A DNA stretch of 64,000 nucleotides from Algoriphagus lutimaris (GCF_017051705.1 NZ_JAFIDJ010000001.1:434001-498000), one strand, 5' to 3'; counted from the stretch's first letter, positions 45,448 to 54,392 are shown. Notes: generated by a model from the sequence alone, not told the origin. Numbers and translations: made by a program.

Positions 45448-46397
45448 ATCCATTAGTTTCCATCATCATTCCTGTTTATAACAAGGCTGCTTTTGTGGCA
45501 GAGACATTAGATTCGGCTTTGGGACAGAGCTATCCCAATATAGAACTAGTTTTGGTGAATGATGGAAGTAGGGATGGTTCTAAGACGATATTAGAAGCCT
45601 GTAGATCAAATTTCCCAAATAGAGTAATTTTAATAGATCAGCCTAATGGAGGAGTTTCCAAAGCTACTAATATAGGAATCCAAGCAAGCAATGGCGAATA
45701 TATCCAGTTTTTAGATGCGGATGACATCCTATCCGAGGATAAGATTCTTAAACAAATAGAACTTCTTGAAAATCAAGATTCCAAAGTAATGGCATCCTGT
45801 GAATGGGTGAATTTCCAGGAGGATATTACAGAGTTTTCAAGGTTGCCCTATGGCGCTTTTCAGGGTTTTGAATCGGGATTAAACCTACAGCTTAGTTTCT
45901 GGAATAATCAGGAAATGATGGCTATTTCTTCTTATTTAACCCATCGAACCCTTATCGAAGAGGCAGGGCCTTGGGATGAAAGCTTGACCATCAATCAGGA
46001 TGGGGAGTTTTTTATGCGTGTATTACTTCGGGCTAGCAAAGTGCTTTTTGAACCTACTGAGCGTGTTTATTACAGGCAGCCTGGAATATCCAATGTTTCC
46101 CAACAGAAGTCTGAGAAGGCTTTTGCCTCACTTTTGGATTCGTATCAAGCCTTTGAGAGGAATGTGCTTGCAGTAGAAGATTCACATCGAGTTAGAAAGG
46201 CTTTAAAAAAAGTTTATCAAAAGTTTATTTACGATTGCTTCCCAAATTATCCCCATTTGGTAGCCAAAGCTGAGGAATTGATGGAAACCTTGCAGGTTCC
46301 TGAAAAGACTTATATAGGAGGACCAAAATTTCAGCAGCTATCCCGATGGATCGGGTTTAAAAATGCTTTGCGCTTAAAGCGATGGTTTCAATTGTGA
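45444..46397 (+). CDS. Family 2 glycosyltransferase
   Basis: The 317-residue protein has VSIIIPVYNKAAFVAETLDS, LVLVNDGSRDGS, GGVSKATNIGIQASNGEYIQ and FLDADDIL near residues 89-96. The C-terminal part carries WDESLTINQDGEFFMRVLLR, typical of the acceptor region. It overlaps the methyltransferase gene by four bases. Family A palindromic repeats begin nine bases after its stop, which breaks an otherwise continuous operon. Confidence 0.88.
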   Translation: MNPLVSIIIPVYNKAAFVAETLDSALGQSYPNIELVLVNDGSRDGSKTILEACRSNFPNRVILIDQPNGGVSKATNIGIQASNGEYIQFLDADDILSEDKILKQIELLENQDSKVMASCEWVNFQEDITEFSRLPYGAFQGFESGLNLQLSFWNNQEMMAISSYLTHRTLIEEAGPWDESLTINQDGEFFMRVLLRASKVLFEPTERVYYRQPGISNVSQQKSEKAFASLLDSYQAFERNVLAVEDSHRVRKALKKVYQKFIYDCFPNYPHLVAKAEELMETLQVPEKTYIGGPKFQQLSRWIGFKNALRLKRWFQL

Positions 46398-46405
46398 AAT
46401 TGCAA

Positions 46406-46521
46406 CGTCATTGCGAGGGGCAAGAGTAAGGTTTTCATTTAGTTTAACATTTAAAGCCCCGAAGCAATCTTTTGTTTGGAGTAGTATTGAAACAGATTGC
46501 TTTGCTTCGCTCGCAATGCCG
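46406..46521. repeat. Family A palindromic repeat, copy 1
   Basis: It runs from CGTCATTGCGAGG to TCGCAATGCCG with an inner GAAGCAATCT / AGATTGCTTTGCTTC inverted pair around a spacer of about 24 bases. It starts nine bases after the GT2 stop. Confidence 0.88.
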
Positions 46522-46530
46522 AATTAAAGA

Positions 46531-46654
46531 CGTCATTGCGAGACTTTACCAAGAGGGTATCTTATTCTTAAAAAATTCAAAGTCGAAGCAATCTTTTGAT
46601 CAGGAGTAAGAATCTGACAGATTGCTTCGCTCCATTCTTCCGCTCGCAATGACG
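46531..46654. repeat. Family A palindromic repeat, copy 2
   Basis: It runs from CGTCATTGCGAG to CTCGCAATGACG, with GAAGCAATCT and AGATTGCTTCGCTCC inside. It ends 35 bases before the GIY-YIG gene start, and GAAATGAC from a family B-like end follows near 46677. Confidence 0.88.
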
Positions 46655-46689
46655 AATAGATTTCTTCACTTCTCTTGAAATGACTTAAA

Positions 46690-46989
46690 ATGAAAAAAGG
46701 AGGCGCTGTATATATAATGACCAATTTCAATAATACAGTCCTTTATACAGGTGTCACTGCTGATCTTTTTCAAAGGGTTTATCAACATAAAGAAAGGCTA
46801 GATCCGAAGTCCTTTACTCACAAGTACAATATTAATAAGCTAGTCTATTTTGAGTCTTTTCATAGTATTGAAGAGGCTATTGATAGAGAAAAACAGATCA
46901 AAGGCGGAAGCAGAAAAAAGAAAGAGGATTTGATAAATTCTATGAACCCAGCATGGAAAGATCTTTGGGAGGGTGTAAAGGATTGGTGA
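46690..46989 (+). CDS. Small GIY-YIG nuclease-superfamily protein
   Basis: The 99-residue protein is a single GIY-YIG domain: AVYIMTN supplies the first tyrosine motif, VLYTGVTADLFQRVYQHKE the second motif with the catalytic arginine, and KLVYFESFHSIEEAIDREKQ the glutamate-bearing helix. It belongs to the UPF0213-like group of stand-alone proteins. It lies between family A repeats (two upstream, one downstream) inside a glycosyltransferase operon. The nuclease activity and any target are unproven; position suggests it may act on the repeats. Confidence 0.88.
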   Translation: MKKGGAVYIMTNFNNTVLYTGVTADLFQRVYQHKERLDPKSFTHKYNINKLVYFESFHSIEEAIDREKQIKGGSRKKKEDLINSMNPAWKDLWEGVKDW

Positions 46990-46997
46990 AATTATAA

Positions 46998-47158
46998 CGT
47001 TATTCTGAGGGCAAGAGCAAGGTTTTAATTTAGTATAGAATTTATAGCCCCGAAGCAATCTTTTGATTGGAGTAGTATTGAAACAGATTGTTCCTCTATT
47101 ACTGCGGATCAAAGTGACGAGTAGATTGCTTCGCTCCATTCTTCCGCTCGCAATGACG
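46998..47158. repeat. Family A palindromic repeat, copy 3
   Basis: It begins with a changed left end CGTTATTCTGAGGG, then GAAGCAATCTTTTGATTGGA and two right-hand parts (ACAGATTGTTCC and AGATTGCTTCGCTCC), ending CTCGCAATGACG. It lies between the GIY-YIG gene and the next GT2 gene, nine bases before the latter. Confidence 0.85.
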
Positions 47159-47167
47159 AATTAAATT

Positions 47168-48097
47168 ATGTTTTCCGTAATTATCCCACTATATAATAAA
47201 GCCTCTTTCATTAGCAGAGCCATAGATTCTGTTATGTATCAGACATTTCAGGAATTTGAGATTATTGTGGTCAATGATGGATCTACCGATGGCGGAGAGA
47301 AATTACCAGAAAACTACAAAACTGATAGGATTAGAGTAATCCACCAAGAAAACCAAGGAGTATCTGCTGCCAGAAATGCTGGGATAGCTCAGGCTAGATG
47401 TTCTTTTGTAGCATTTTTGGATGCAGATGATTACTGGCATAAGGATTATCTAAAAATCACTTCAGAGGCTATTAAAAAGTTTCAGGATGTTGGGGTAATA
47501 GGATCTCATTATTCTCATGAAGAGCTTCCAGAAGTAGTTGAAAACCCAGAAGTTTTACCTCTGACAAACTACTTTTCAAAGGCAATTCATAACACATTTT
47601 ATTCTTCCTCCTCAACTATCATCAGAAAAGACTTTTTTGACAGCAATGAAGGATTTAAGACTTATTTGAAAATAGGAGAAGATTTAGACCTTTGGTTTAG
47701 AACAATTGCTTTTTTTGGTAAAGCGTATTTGATAAGAGAGAGACTTGTTTTCTATGATCTGAGTAGCTCTGAAAGTGGCCTTATTAAAAAGAATTTAGCT
47801 TTTTCAGTTCTTTCTGAGTTTTTGAAAGATGATTATCTAAGTGAAGAACAGAATGCCATTGAATTGGAAAGTTTTAAAAGGAAATTTATTCTGTTCAATT
47901 TGTTTGAGTACTATTCCTTGAATACAAATAAATCAATTCTTGAAAGGCTTTTAGAGAAAGTTGGCACAAATTATAGTCTAATTGGCCTGTTTTATAGGTT
48001 ACCAGGAGCATTTTTGAAAAAGTATTTTTCTGTTGGTTCGCTAAGTAACTTGTTTCGAAACTATATGAAGTTTTGCTTCCGATATATCTATTCTTGA
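47168..48097 (+). CDS. Family 2 glycosyltransferase
   Basis: The 309-residue protein begins MFSVIIPLYNKASFISRAID and has IIVVNDGSTDGGEKL, GVSAARNAGIAQARCSFVAF and LDADDYW near residues 86-92. IGEDLDLWFRTIAFFGKAYL is the acceptor-side segment. It follows family A copy 3 directly and is one base from the next GT4 gene, so it resumes the operon after the repeat island. Confidence 0.88.
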   Translation: MFSVIIPLYNKASFISRAIDSVMYQTFQEFEIIVVNDGSTDGGEKLPENYKTDRIRVIHQENQGVSAARNAGIAQARCSFVAFLDADDYWHKDYLKITSEAIKKFQDVGVIGSHYSHEELPEVVENPEVLPLTNYFSKAIHNTFYSSSSTIIRKDFFDSNEGFKTYLKIGEDLDLWFRTIAFFGKAYLIRERLVFYDLSSSESGLIKKNLAFSVLSEFLKDDYLSEEQNAIELESFKRKFILFNLFEYYSLNTNKSILERLLEKVGTNYSLIGLFYRLPGAFLKKYFSVGSLSNLFRNYMKFCFRYIYS

Positions 48098-48098
48098 A

Positions 48099-49232
48099 AT
48101 GAAAGTAGTTCGTGTCGTTTCAGAATTGGATTTTGGCGGAGTAGAAAAAGTTCTGGCGATTTCCTTGCCTGCACTTAAAAATCAAAATGGCTTGGAGCTT
48201 AAGCTGATCGTATTAGGAAAAGGCGGAAAAGTGGCAGAAGAATTAGTTCCTAATGGAATCGAACCGCAGATTTTAAGCTTTAATCCCAGAATCCCAAATT
48301 TCAAACTGATAAAGAAACTTCAAAACATTTTGATTGAATTTGCACCTGATGTAGTACATACACAAGGGGGAGAGGCTAATTTTCATGGTATTTGGGCAGC
48401 TAAATTGGCCAATGTTCCTTTGGTTATTGGGGAGGAAATTGGTATTCCCAATCATCATACTTATTGGAGATATGTTTTTAAGTGGGTTTATCGTAAAGCG
48501 AATAAAGTAATAGCTATTTCAGAAGCGGTCAAGGAAGCAATTGTGGAGTTGGAAGAGGTGGAAGCTTCAAAAGTAAGTGTAGTATATAATCCGGTCAATA
48601 TCGGAATAGAAGGAAGAGATTTCTCCCTCCGTTCCTCCGGTCGAAATGACCAAATTACCAGTAATTCCCCCTTTGTTTTTGTGTGCACATGTCGATTAGT
48701 ACCGATAAAGAATTTGGACCGATTGATAAAAGCATTTGAGGGATTAGTTAAAGAAAATCAAAATAGAGAACTTTTATTGAGGATTGTTGGAGAAGGGCCG
48801 GAAAGAAATAAGTTAGAAAGCTTAAGTCAGAAATTAGAAATGGGGGGATGTGTAGAGTTTTTAGGTTTTCAGGAGGATGTTTGGCCATTTTTAAATGAAG
48901 CGGATTCTTTTATTCTTCCATCGCTTCGAGAAGGTTCATCGGTTTCCTTGGCTGAGGCCATGAGTGCAGGACTTCCCAGTATAGTCACCAAAGTAGGAGG
49001 AGCTTCCGAAATTCTTGGCAAATCCCAGTCAGGGATTTTAATTGATCCTTTAAAAACCCTGGAACTTCAATCTGCGATGCAAAAATTATTAGACATTCCT
49101 TATGAAGAAAGAATTTCAATGGGACAAAGGGCAGAAGAAGAAGCAAAACGTTTTTCAGTTGAACATTATTTAGATTCCTTACTATCCATTTATGCTTTTT
49201 CAGATTTAAGACTTAAGCCTTCAGACTTTTGA
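48099..49232 (+). CDS. Family 4 glycosyltransferase with a 12-codon repeat insert
   Basis: The 377-residue GT-B protein starts MKVVRVVSELDFGGVEKVLA and has NKVIAISEAVKEAI, CTCRLVPIKNLDRLIKAFEG at the start of the second domain, and ILPSLREGSSVSLAEAMSAG with the donor-binding glutamates. Residues 173-184 (RDFSLRSSGRND) come from a half copy of the family B repeat, placed in the interdomain linker right after VVYNPVNIGIEG. Its end overlaps the next GT4 gene by four bases. Confidence 0.88.
   Translation: MKVVRVVSELDFGGVEKVLAISLPALKNQNGLELKLIVLGKGGKVAEELVPNGIEPQILSFNPRIPNFKLIKKLQNILIEFAPDVVHTQGGEANFHGIWAAKLANVPLVIGEEIGIPNHHTYWRYVFKWVYRKANKVIAISEAVKEAIVELEEVEASKVSVVYNPVNIGIEGRDFSLRSSGRNDQITSNSPFVFVCTCRLVPIKNLDRLIKAFEGLVKENQNRELLLRIVGEGPERNKLESLSQKLEMGGCVEFLGFQEDVWPFLNEADSFILPSLREGSSVSLAEAMSAGLPSIVTKVGGASEILGKSQSGILIDPLKTLELQSAMQKLLDIPYEERISMGQRAEEEAKRFSVEHYLDSLLSIYAFSDLRLKPSDF
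48615..48650. repeat. Half family B repeat inside a GT4 gene
   Basis: The 36-base piece runs from AGAGATTTCTCC to TCGAAATGAC and matches the right half of family B elements at 52.7-54.3 kb. It occupies exactly 12 codons and is read in the same frame (ending R-N-D) as the insert in the MBOAT gene. Confidence 0.8.
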
Positions 49233-50350
49233 TCAGGGTCCTTCATTGTATAGAAACCATAGCCTCAGGAGGTGTAGAGCAGGTTCGTTTAACTTTGGTG
49301 AGAGGTTTAGATCGTTCAAAGTTTGAGCATAAAATTATCTGTACTTGGAAGGGAGGGGCTATAGCGGATGCATTAGAGCAAGAAGGTATTGAACTAATCC
49401 CTATTGGCGGTTTTAATCATCCATTCGAATGGCAGAAGCAAAAACAGGTTTTGGAAGTGATCCGGAAATTCAAACCTCATATTATCCATGGGGCTATTTT
49501 TGAAGGTATGAGTATGGCCGCAATAGCTGGGACATTAGGAGGAGTCCCAATTAGAATTTTGGAAGAGACTTCGGAGCCAATTGGAAGAAGCAAAAAATCT
49601 CTTTGGTTGCAGCGATTATTTCTTAGGTTATCTGATAAGATCGTGGGTATTTCTCCTTCGGTAGTCCAGTTTTTAATCGAAAAAGCAAAATTGCCTGCAT
49701 CAAAAATTCTTTTGATCAATAACGGGGTTACTATACCTGCACCGAATGAGTCAAAAGAAACCCAAGAACTGAAAAATAAATTGGGGCTCAAGGAACATGA
49801 TTTTGTAATTGGATCTGTTGGTCGAATCTATGATGAAGTAAAACGGTTTTCAGATATTCTTAAAGCATTGGAGATATTAAACGATCCAAAATATAAATTA
49901 CTTGTAATAGGGGATGGTCCAGATTTGGAATCCTTAAAACTGTTGTCTGAGGAATTGAACCTTAGTAAGCAAGTGATTTTCTTAGGGCAACAACCTAACC
50001 CACATCCTTTCTTTGGGGTCATGGATGTATTTTGTATTGTATCTGCACATGAAGGATTTGGTTTAGTCGCAGCTGAGGCCATGATGCATAACTTACCCGT
50101 TATCGCAACAAAAGTAGGTGGTCTAAAGGATGTAGTAATAAATGAAGAGACTGGTTATTTGGTACCTTCTTATTCACCTCACCAAATAGCTGATAAAATT
50201 AAAGTTTTAGCTATTGATTCTGGATTGAGGACTAACATGGGAGAATTGGGAAGGACTAGAGCTTTGGAAAACTACTCAGCAAAGCGATATTGTAATGAAA
50301 TTGAAGACTTATACTTGGAGCTATTAGCTAAAAAAGGAATTCAAGCTTAA
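49229..50350 (+). CDS. Family 4 glycosyltransferase
   Basis: The 373-residue GT-B protein starts at TTG, IRVLHCIETIASGGVEQVRL, and has IIHGAIFEGMSMAAIAG, VIGSVGRIYDEVKRFSDILK and CIVSAHEGFGLVAAEAMMHN with the two donor-binding glutamates. The four-base overlap with the previous gene supports the TTG start. It resembles the upstream GT4 and may be an old duplicate. Acts at the cytoplasmic membrane face. Confidence 0.87.
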   Translation: MIRVLHCIETIASGGVEQVRLTLVRGLDRSKFEHKIICTWKGGAIADALEQEGIELIPIGGFNHPFEWQKQKQVLEVIRKFKPHIIHGAIFEGMSMAAIAGTLGGVPIRILEETSEPIGRSKKSLWLQRLFLRLSDKIVGISPSVVQFLIEKAKLPASKILLINNGVTIPAPNESKETQELKNKLGLKEHDFVIGSVGRIYDEVKRFSDILKALEILNDPKYKLLVIGDGPDLESLKLLSEELNLSKQVIFLGQQPNPHPFFGVMDVFCIVSAHEGFGLVAAEAMMHNLPVIATKVGGLKDVVINEETGYLVPSYSPHQIADKIKVLAIDSGLRTNMGELGRTRALENYSAKRYCNEIEDLYLELLAKKGIQA

Positions 50351-50387
50351 TAAGCGTTTTAAAATTTAAGGTTTAACAAATACACTC

Positions 50388-51626
50388 TTGCTTGATATTA
50401 TAGTCATTCTTCTCCTAATCATAGTCATGGTAAATACCAATTCATCCATGGCTAAAAGGTTTGGTCTGCCTTATAAGTATGAGCTTCATCTACACTATTT
50501 GTTGGCATATCATATCTTCTTCAGCCTTTTCTTCACTTGGTATATTATTAATTATGGTGGAGATTCTCAAGGCTATTGGAAGTTTGGAATGGAGCAAGTA
50601 TTAATTAGAGGGGATGAAACTTGGTTTTCCTATTTTGGAGAAGGGACCACATTTATTCTTTGGTTATGCTATATTCCGAGCCAACTCATGGGGCTTTCTT
50701 ACGTGACAGGCAATATTCTTTTTGGATTTTTAGGTTTTATTGGGATACGATATATTTTTGTGATGACCGCAGATTTATTCCCTGAAAATCACGAGGTGCT
50801 GGGAATCTCATTATTTCCTGCTGTTTTTTATTTTCTAAATCTTCATTTTTGGTCTGCTGGGGTTGGTAAAGATTCGGTTTGTTTCTGGGGAATTGCATGG
50901 TTCTTTTTTGCAGTTCAAAAATATAAGACTAGATGGTGGCAAGCCGCTATCGCTTTATTTTTTGTTTATCTATCAAGACCACATATGGGTCAAGCTTTAA
51001 TATCAGGTGCAGGTTTGGCTATTTTATTGGGATCAGAAGTGAAATTAGGCTATAAGATTGCTTTGAGTGGATTGGCTGCAGCAGGAGCCATTCTTTTATT
51101 GCCAAGCACCTTAGAGGCTTTGAGGATTGAAGAATTAAGCTTCGAGGCGTTGGAAACCATGTCGGGAGTAAGAAGTGCCGGCTTAAATACCAGGAATGTT
51201 GGTTCTGGAGTCGATTTGGCTTCATATTCTTGGCCCATGAAACTTTTTACATATATGTTTCGACCGCTATTTATTGATTCACATAACATAGTTACATTTT
51301 TAAGCTCTTTTGAAAATCTTTTATACCTCTGGCTCAGTTTTTTCATTTACAGAAATTGGACTCCAGAAGCGATACGGGATATGCCACTATTTATAAAGGC
51401 TGGAATGTTGACCTTTATTCCTGTGGCATGGGCATTTATGGGAGCTTTGAGCAATCTGGGGATTATCATGCGAATGAAGAATATGACCATGATCTACTTT
51501 TTATTGTTTTGTTTTTTCTTGATAGCCTATAATAAAAAGCTGAGAATCCAGAAGGTTCAAGAAAAGATGCGTTACTACCTACAGCGGGAGGAAATCAAAA
51601 GGAAGAAAAAGGAACTGGCAGGGTGA
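50388..51626 (+). CDS. Putative polysaccharide polymerase (Wzy-like), paralogue 1
   Basis: The 412-residue membrane protein has about ten helices. It shares with the protein at 57352 the patterns NYGGDSQGYW, SYFGEGTTFILWLCYIPSQL, MGLSYVTGN and LHFWSAGVGKDS, in the same order. Large outer loops and this topology fit a Wzy-type polymerase, and no other Wzy candidate is better. It starts on TTG and overlaps the next GT4 gene by four bases. Sequence conservation in Wzy proteins is low, so the call rests on topology and context. Confidence 0.65.
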   Translation: MLDIIVILLLIIVMVNTNSSMAKRFGLPYKYELHLHYLLAYHIFFSLFFTWYIINYGGDSQGYWKFGMEQVLIRGDETWFSYFGEGTTFILWLCYIPSQLMGLSYVTGNILFGFLGFIGIRYIFVMTADLFPENHEVLGISLFPAVFYFLNLHFWSAGVGKDSVCFWGIAWFFFAVQKYKTRWWQAAIALFFVYLSRPHMGQALISGAGLAILLGSEVKLGYKIALSGLAAAGAILLLPSTLEALRIEELSFEALETMSGVRSAGLNTRNVGSGVDLASYSWPMKLFTYMFRPLFIDSHNIVTFLSSFENLLYLWLSFFIYRNWTPEAIRDMPLFIKAGMLTFIPVAWAFMGALSNLGIIMRMKNMTMIYFLLFCFFLIAYNKKLRIQKVQEKMRYYLQREEIKRKKKELAG

Positions 51627-52711
51627 AAAAAAAGAAGAAGATTCTTTTTCTCCCTAAATACCCTCGACAGGGAGCCTCCAGTAGGTTGAGAACTTTCCAG
51701 TACCTGGATTTATGGAAGCAGCAAGGAGTAGAGGTCAGCGTATCCTCATTTTTTAATTCAAAATACCTTTCTCAGATTTACCAGAATCAAAAACCTCAGT
51801 TCATCAATGTCTTGAAATGCTATCTGAAAAGGTGTTGGGTGCTGATGTACAGTTGGAGGTATGATCTGATTTGGATAGAAAAAGAGGCCTTTCCTTTTCT
51901 ACCTTCCTATGCGGAATGGCTGATTGAAAAATTAGGAAAGGGCTACATCGTCGATTATGATGATGCCGTTTTTCATAACTATGATCAGAATCCCAATTGG
52001 TTGGTCCGGACCTGGATGGGGAATAAAATTGATTGGGTGATGCGGCATTCCCGAATAGTTTTTGTGGGAAATTCTTACTTGGGCAAAAGGGCTAAATTGG
52101 CAGGTGCTTTGGATGTACAGATTTTACCTACCGTGGTAGAAACAACTGTCTATTCTGTTCATCGAAATAACAATAATTCTAAAATTAGACTGGGCTGGAT
52201 TGGGTCTCCCTCCACAACCAAATATTTGAATTTTTTAACGTCAATTTTTGAAGAATTAAGTAAAACACTTGATTTTGAGTTGTTGATTATTAATTCTCCA
52301 CATGTTCAGCTACCTGATTTTACTTGTGAGTATAGCTTGATTCCTTGGAAGGAGGAAGAGGAGAGTTCACAGATCTCTCAATTTGATATTGGAATGATGC
52401 CATTACCAGATAGTGACTGGGAAAAGGGGAAATGTGCTTACAAGTTAATTCAATACATGGCTTGTGGATTGCCGGTGGTGGCTTCCCCTGTAGGAATGAA
52501 CAAGGATGTGGTACGACCTGGAGAAAATGGTTTCTTGGCTTCCACTGAATTGGAATGGCTGGAGGCATTGAGTCTGCTGATAAGTGATTCATCATTGAGA
52601 GTGAAGATGGGAGATGCTGGAAGAAAGTTGGTGGAGAATGAATATAGTTTGGAGAAGAACTTTGAGAAGATCAAGAGGGCTGTGGAAGGGGTTTTTCATA
52701 AAGGTAGGTAG
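51623..52711 (+). CDS. Family 4-like glycosyltransferase
   Basis: The 362-residue protein starts on GTG with a basic KKKKKILFLPKYPRQGASSR, and has YIVDYDDAVFHNYDQNPNWL in the middle and KCAYKLIQYMACGLPVVASP near residues 271-290, the donor-binding part of GT4-type enzymes. It overlaps the Wzy-like gene by four bases. Family B repeat sequence starts immediately after its stop (GGTAGGTAG then AGAGAGATTTCTCC), so its original C-terminus or 3' end may have been altered by the repeat. Confidence 0.83.
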   Translation: MKKKKKILFLPKYPRQGASSRLRTFQYLDLWKQQGVEVSVSSFFNSKYLSQIYQNQKPQFINVLKCYLKRCWVLMYSWRYDLIWIEKEAFPFLPSYAEWLIEKLGKGYIVDYDDAVFHNYDQNPNWLVRTWMGNKIDWVMRHSRIVFVGNSYLGKRAKLAGALDVQILPTVVETTVYSVHRNNNNSKIRLGWIGSPSTTKYLNFLTSIFEELSKTLDFELLIINSPHVQLPDFTCEYSLIPWKEEEESSQISQFDIGMMPLPDSDWEKGKCAYKLIQYMACGLPVVASPVGMNKDVVRPGENGFLASTELEWLEALSLLISDSSLRVKMGDAGRKLVENEYSLEKNFEKIKRAVEGVFHKGR

Positions 52712-53550
52712 AGAGAGATTTCTCCTCCTCGTTCCTCGTCGTCGAAATGACCGAGGAGTAATTCATGTTAATTTGTCATTTCGAACGAGCAACCGAAAAA
52801 GTAAAAGCTAGAAGTTCTGTTGTTGCGAGGAGAAATCTAAAAGTCGTTAATAAAGTCAGGGTTTTTGAATGGGTTGAATGAGAGATTTCCTGCCTTCAGC
52901 AGGCAGGCTCAGTCGCTACACTGTGTTTGGCTCCTTCGAAATGACAATTAGAAAGAATCGAATTTTGTGTCATTTCGAACGAGCAACCTAAAAAGAAAAA
53001 GCAAGAAGTTTTGGGGCTGCGAGGAGAAATCTAAAAGGTCTGTTAATAAAGTTGGAATATGGAGTGACCGATGTAAAGATTTCTCAGTCGGTTTAACTTT
53101 TTGTATTCAGAATTTAATGCTTGACCTCCTTCGAAATGACCATAGAAATCGCTTTGTGTTATTTGTCATTTCGACTGCAAGGAGAAATCTAAAGTTTTGT
53201 TTTTAAAGAAGGGTTTGTGAATGGGTTGAATGAGAGATTTCCTGCCTTCAGCAGGCAGGCTCAGTCGCTACACTGTGTTTGGCTCCTTCGAAATGACAAT
53301 TAGAAAGAATCGAATTTTGTGTCATTTCGAACGAGCAACCTAAAAAGAAAAAGCAAGAAGTTTTGGGGCTGCGAGGAGAAATCTAAAAGGTCTGTTAATA
53401 AAGTTGGAATATGGAGTGACCGATGTAAAGATTTCTCAGTCGGTTTAACTTTTTGTATTCAGAATTTAATGCTTGACCTCCTTCGAAATGACCATAGAAA
53501 TCGCTTTGTGTTATTTGTCATTTCGACTGCAGGGAGAAATCTAAAACACT
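52712..53550. repeat. Family B repeat array, left of the GIY-YIG gene
   Basis: This 839-base stretch is made of alternating left parts (GTCATTTCGA...GGAGAAATCT) and right parts (AGAGATTTC...TCGAAATGAC) of the palindrome, separated by spacers of 20-60 bases. It includes a duplication of about 328 bases: 52866-53193 and 53218-53545, offset 352, with one mismatch noticed (53180 A, 53532 G). Open frames in it read VISTAGRNL and RND and are repeat translations, not genes. Confidence 0.88.
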
Positions 53551-53817
53551 ATGTTTGTCTACATCCTTACAAATAAGAATAAGACGACCCTATATGTTGG
53601 GGTAACCAATGATTTAAGCAAAAGGTTGGCAGAACATAGGGAGGCAAGAAATACTTTTACTTCAAAATATAAGTGCTATAATTTAATTTACTTTGAGGAA
53701 TTCCAGTCTCCCCTGGATGCAATAGCTAGAGAAAAAGAGATTAAAAAGTGGCGAAGGGAGAAAAAGGAACGTTTGATTTCCTCACTGAACCCTCACTGGG
53801 ATTTTTGGGAGTTTTAG
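53551..53817 (+). CDS. Small GIY-YIG nuclease-superfamily protein
   Basis: The 88-residue protein is one GIY-YIG domain: MFVYILTNKNKTTLYVGVTN carries both tyrosine motifs, DLSKRLAEHREAR the catalytic arginine, and LIYFEEFQSPLDAIAREKEI the glutamate helix. It resembles the protein at 46690 (shared Y-I-x-T-N, L-Y-x-G-V-T, K-Y-N/K-x-N-x-L-x-Y-F-E, N-P-x-W). The ATG lies five bases after the GGGAGAAATCTAAAA end of a family B unit, and another unit starts 12 bases after the stop. It thus sits inside the repeat array. Function is unproven. Confidence 0.88.
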   Translation: MFVYILTNKNKTTLYVGVTNDLSKRLAEHREARNTFTSKYKCYNLIYFEEFQSPLDAIAREKEIKKWRREKKERLISSLNPHWDFWEF

Positions 53818-54328
53818 GTTAGAGAGATTTCTCCTCCTCGTTCCTCGTCGTCGAAATGACCAAAGTGCATTTCACGTTAATTAGTCATTTCGACCGCAGG
53901 GAGAAATCTAAAAGTCGTTGATAAAGTCTGGGATTGTGAATGGGTTGAATGAGAGATTTCTCAGTCGCTACACTGTGTTTCGCTCCTTCGAAATGACAAT
54001 TAGAACGAATCGAATTTTGTGTCATTTCGAACGAGCATGCTGAAAATTTAAAGTTAGTAGTTCAGTTTTTGCAAGGAGAAATCTAAAGTTTTGCTTTTAA
54101 AGAAGGGTTTGTGAATGGAATGCATAAGAGATTTCCTGCCTTCAGCAGGCAGGCTCAGTCACTCCACGGCGTTACGCTTCTTCGAAATGACCAAAGTGCA
54201 TTTCACGTTAATTAGTCATTTCGACCGCAGGGAGAAATCTAAAAAACCTTTATAAAAGGAGGAATAGTGAAAAGAGCGAAGGATAGATTTCTCAGTCGCT
54301 CCACTGTGTTTCGCTTCTTCGAAATGAC
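53818..54328. repeat. Family B repeat array, right of the GIY-YIG gene
   Basis: Family B units continue after the GIY-YIG gene: AGAGATTTCTCCTCC...CGAAATGAC, GTCATTTCGACCGCAGGGAG, and further copies up to TCGAAATGAC at 54328. The block AAGTGCATTTCACGTTAATT occurs twice, near 53864 and 54193. The unit CTGCCTTCAGCAGGCAGGC, seen twice on the left, recurs here near 54137. No gene is seen. Confidence 0.85.
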
Positions 54329-54392
54329 CCTTAAGACTTTACTTGGTAGTTAAAGATTTTTGTTTAACCTACCTTTTCAGCTCAAAGACCAT

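Noticed and set aside
52967-53206. Two nearly identical small plus-strand open frames (also 53319-53576)
   Set aside because: They translate the duplicated family B block and are full of repeat-derived words such as RND and VIST; they are not credible genes.
52712-54328. Possible CRISPR array
   Set aside because: Units are imperfect palindromes of varying length with irregular, partly repeated spacers, and no cas gene is near.
54360-54392. TTG start for the DUF6044-like protein
   Set aside because: The 11 added residues do not fit a membrane-protein N-terminus as well as the ATG at 54393, which leads straight into the first helix.
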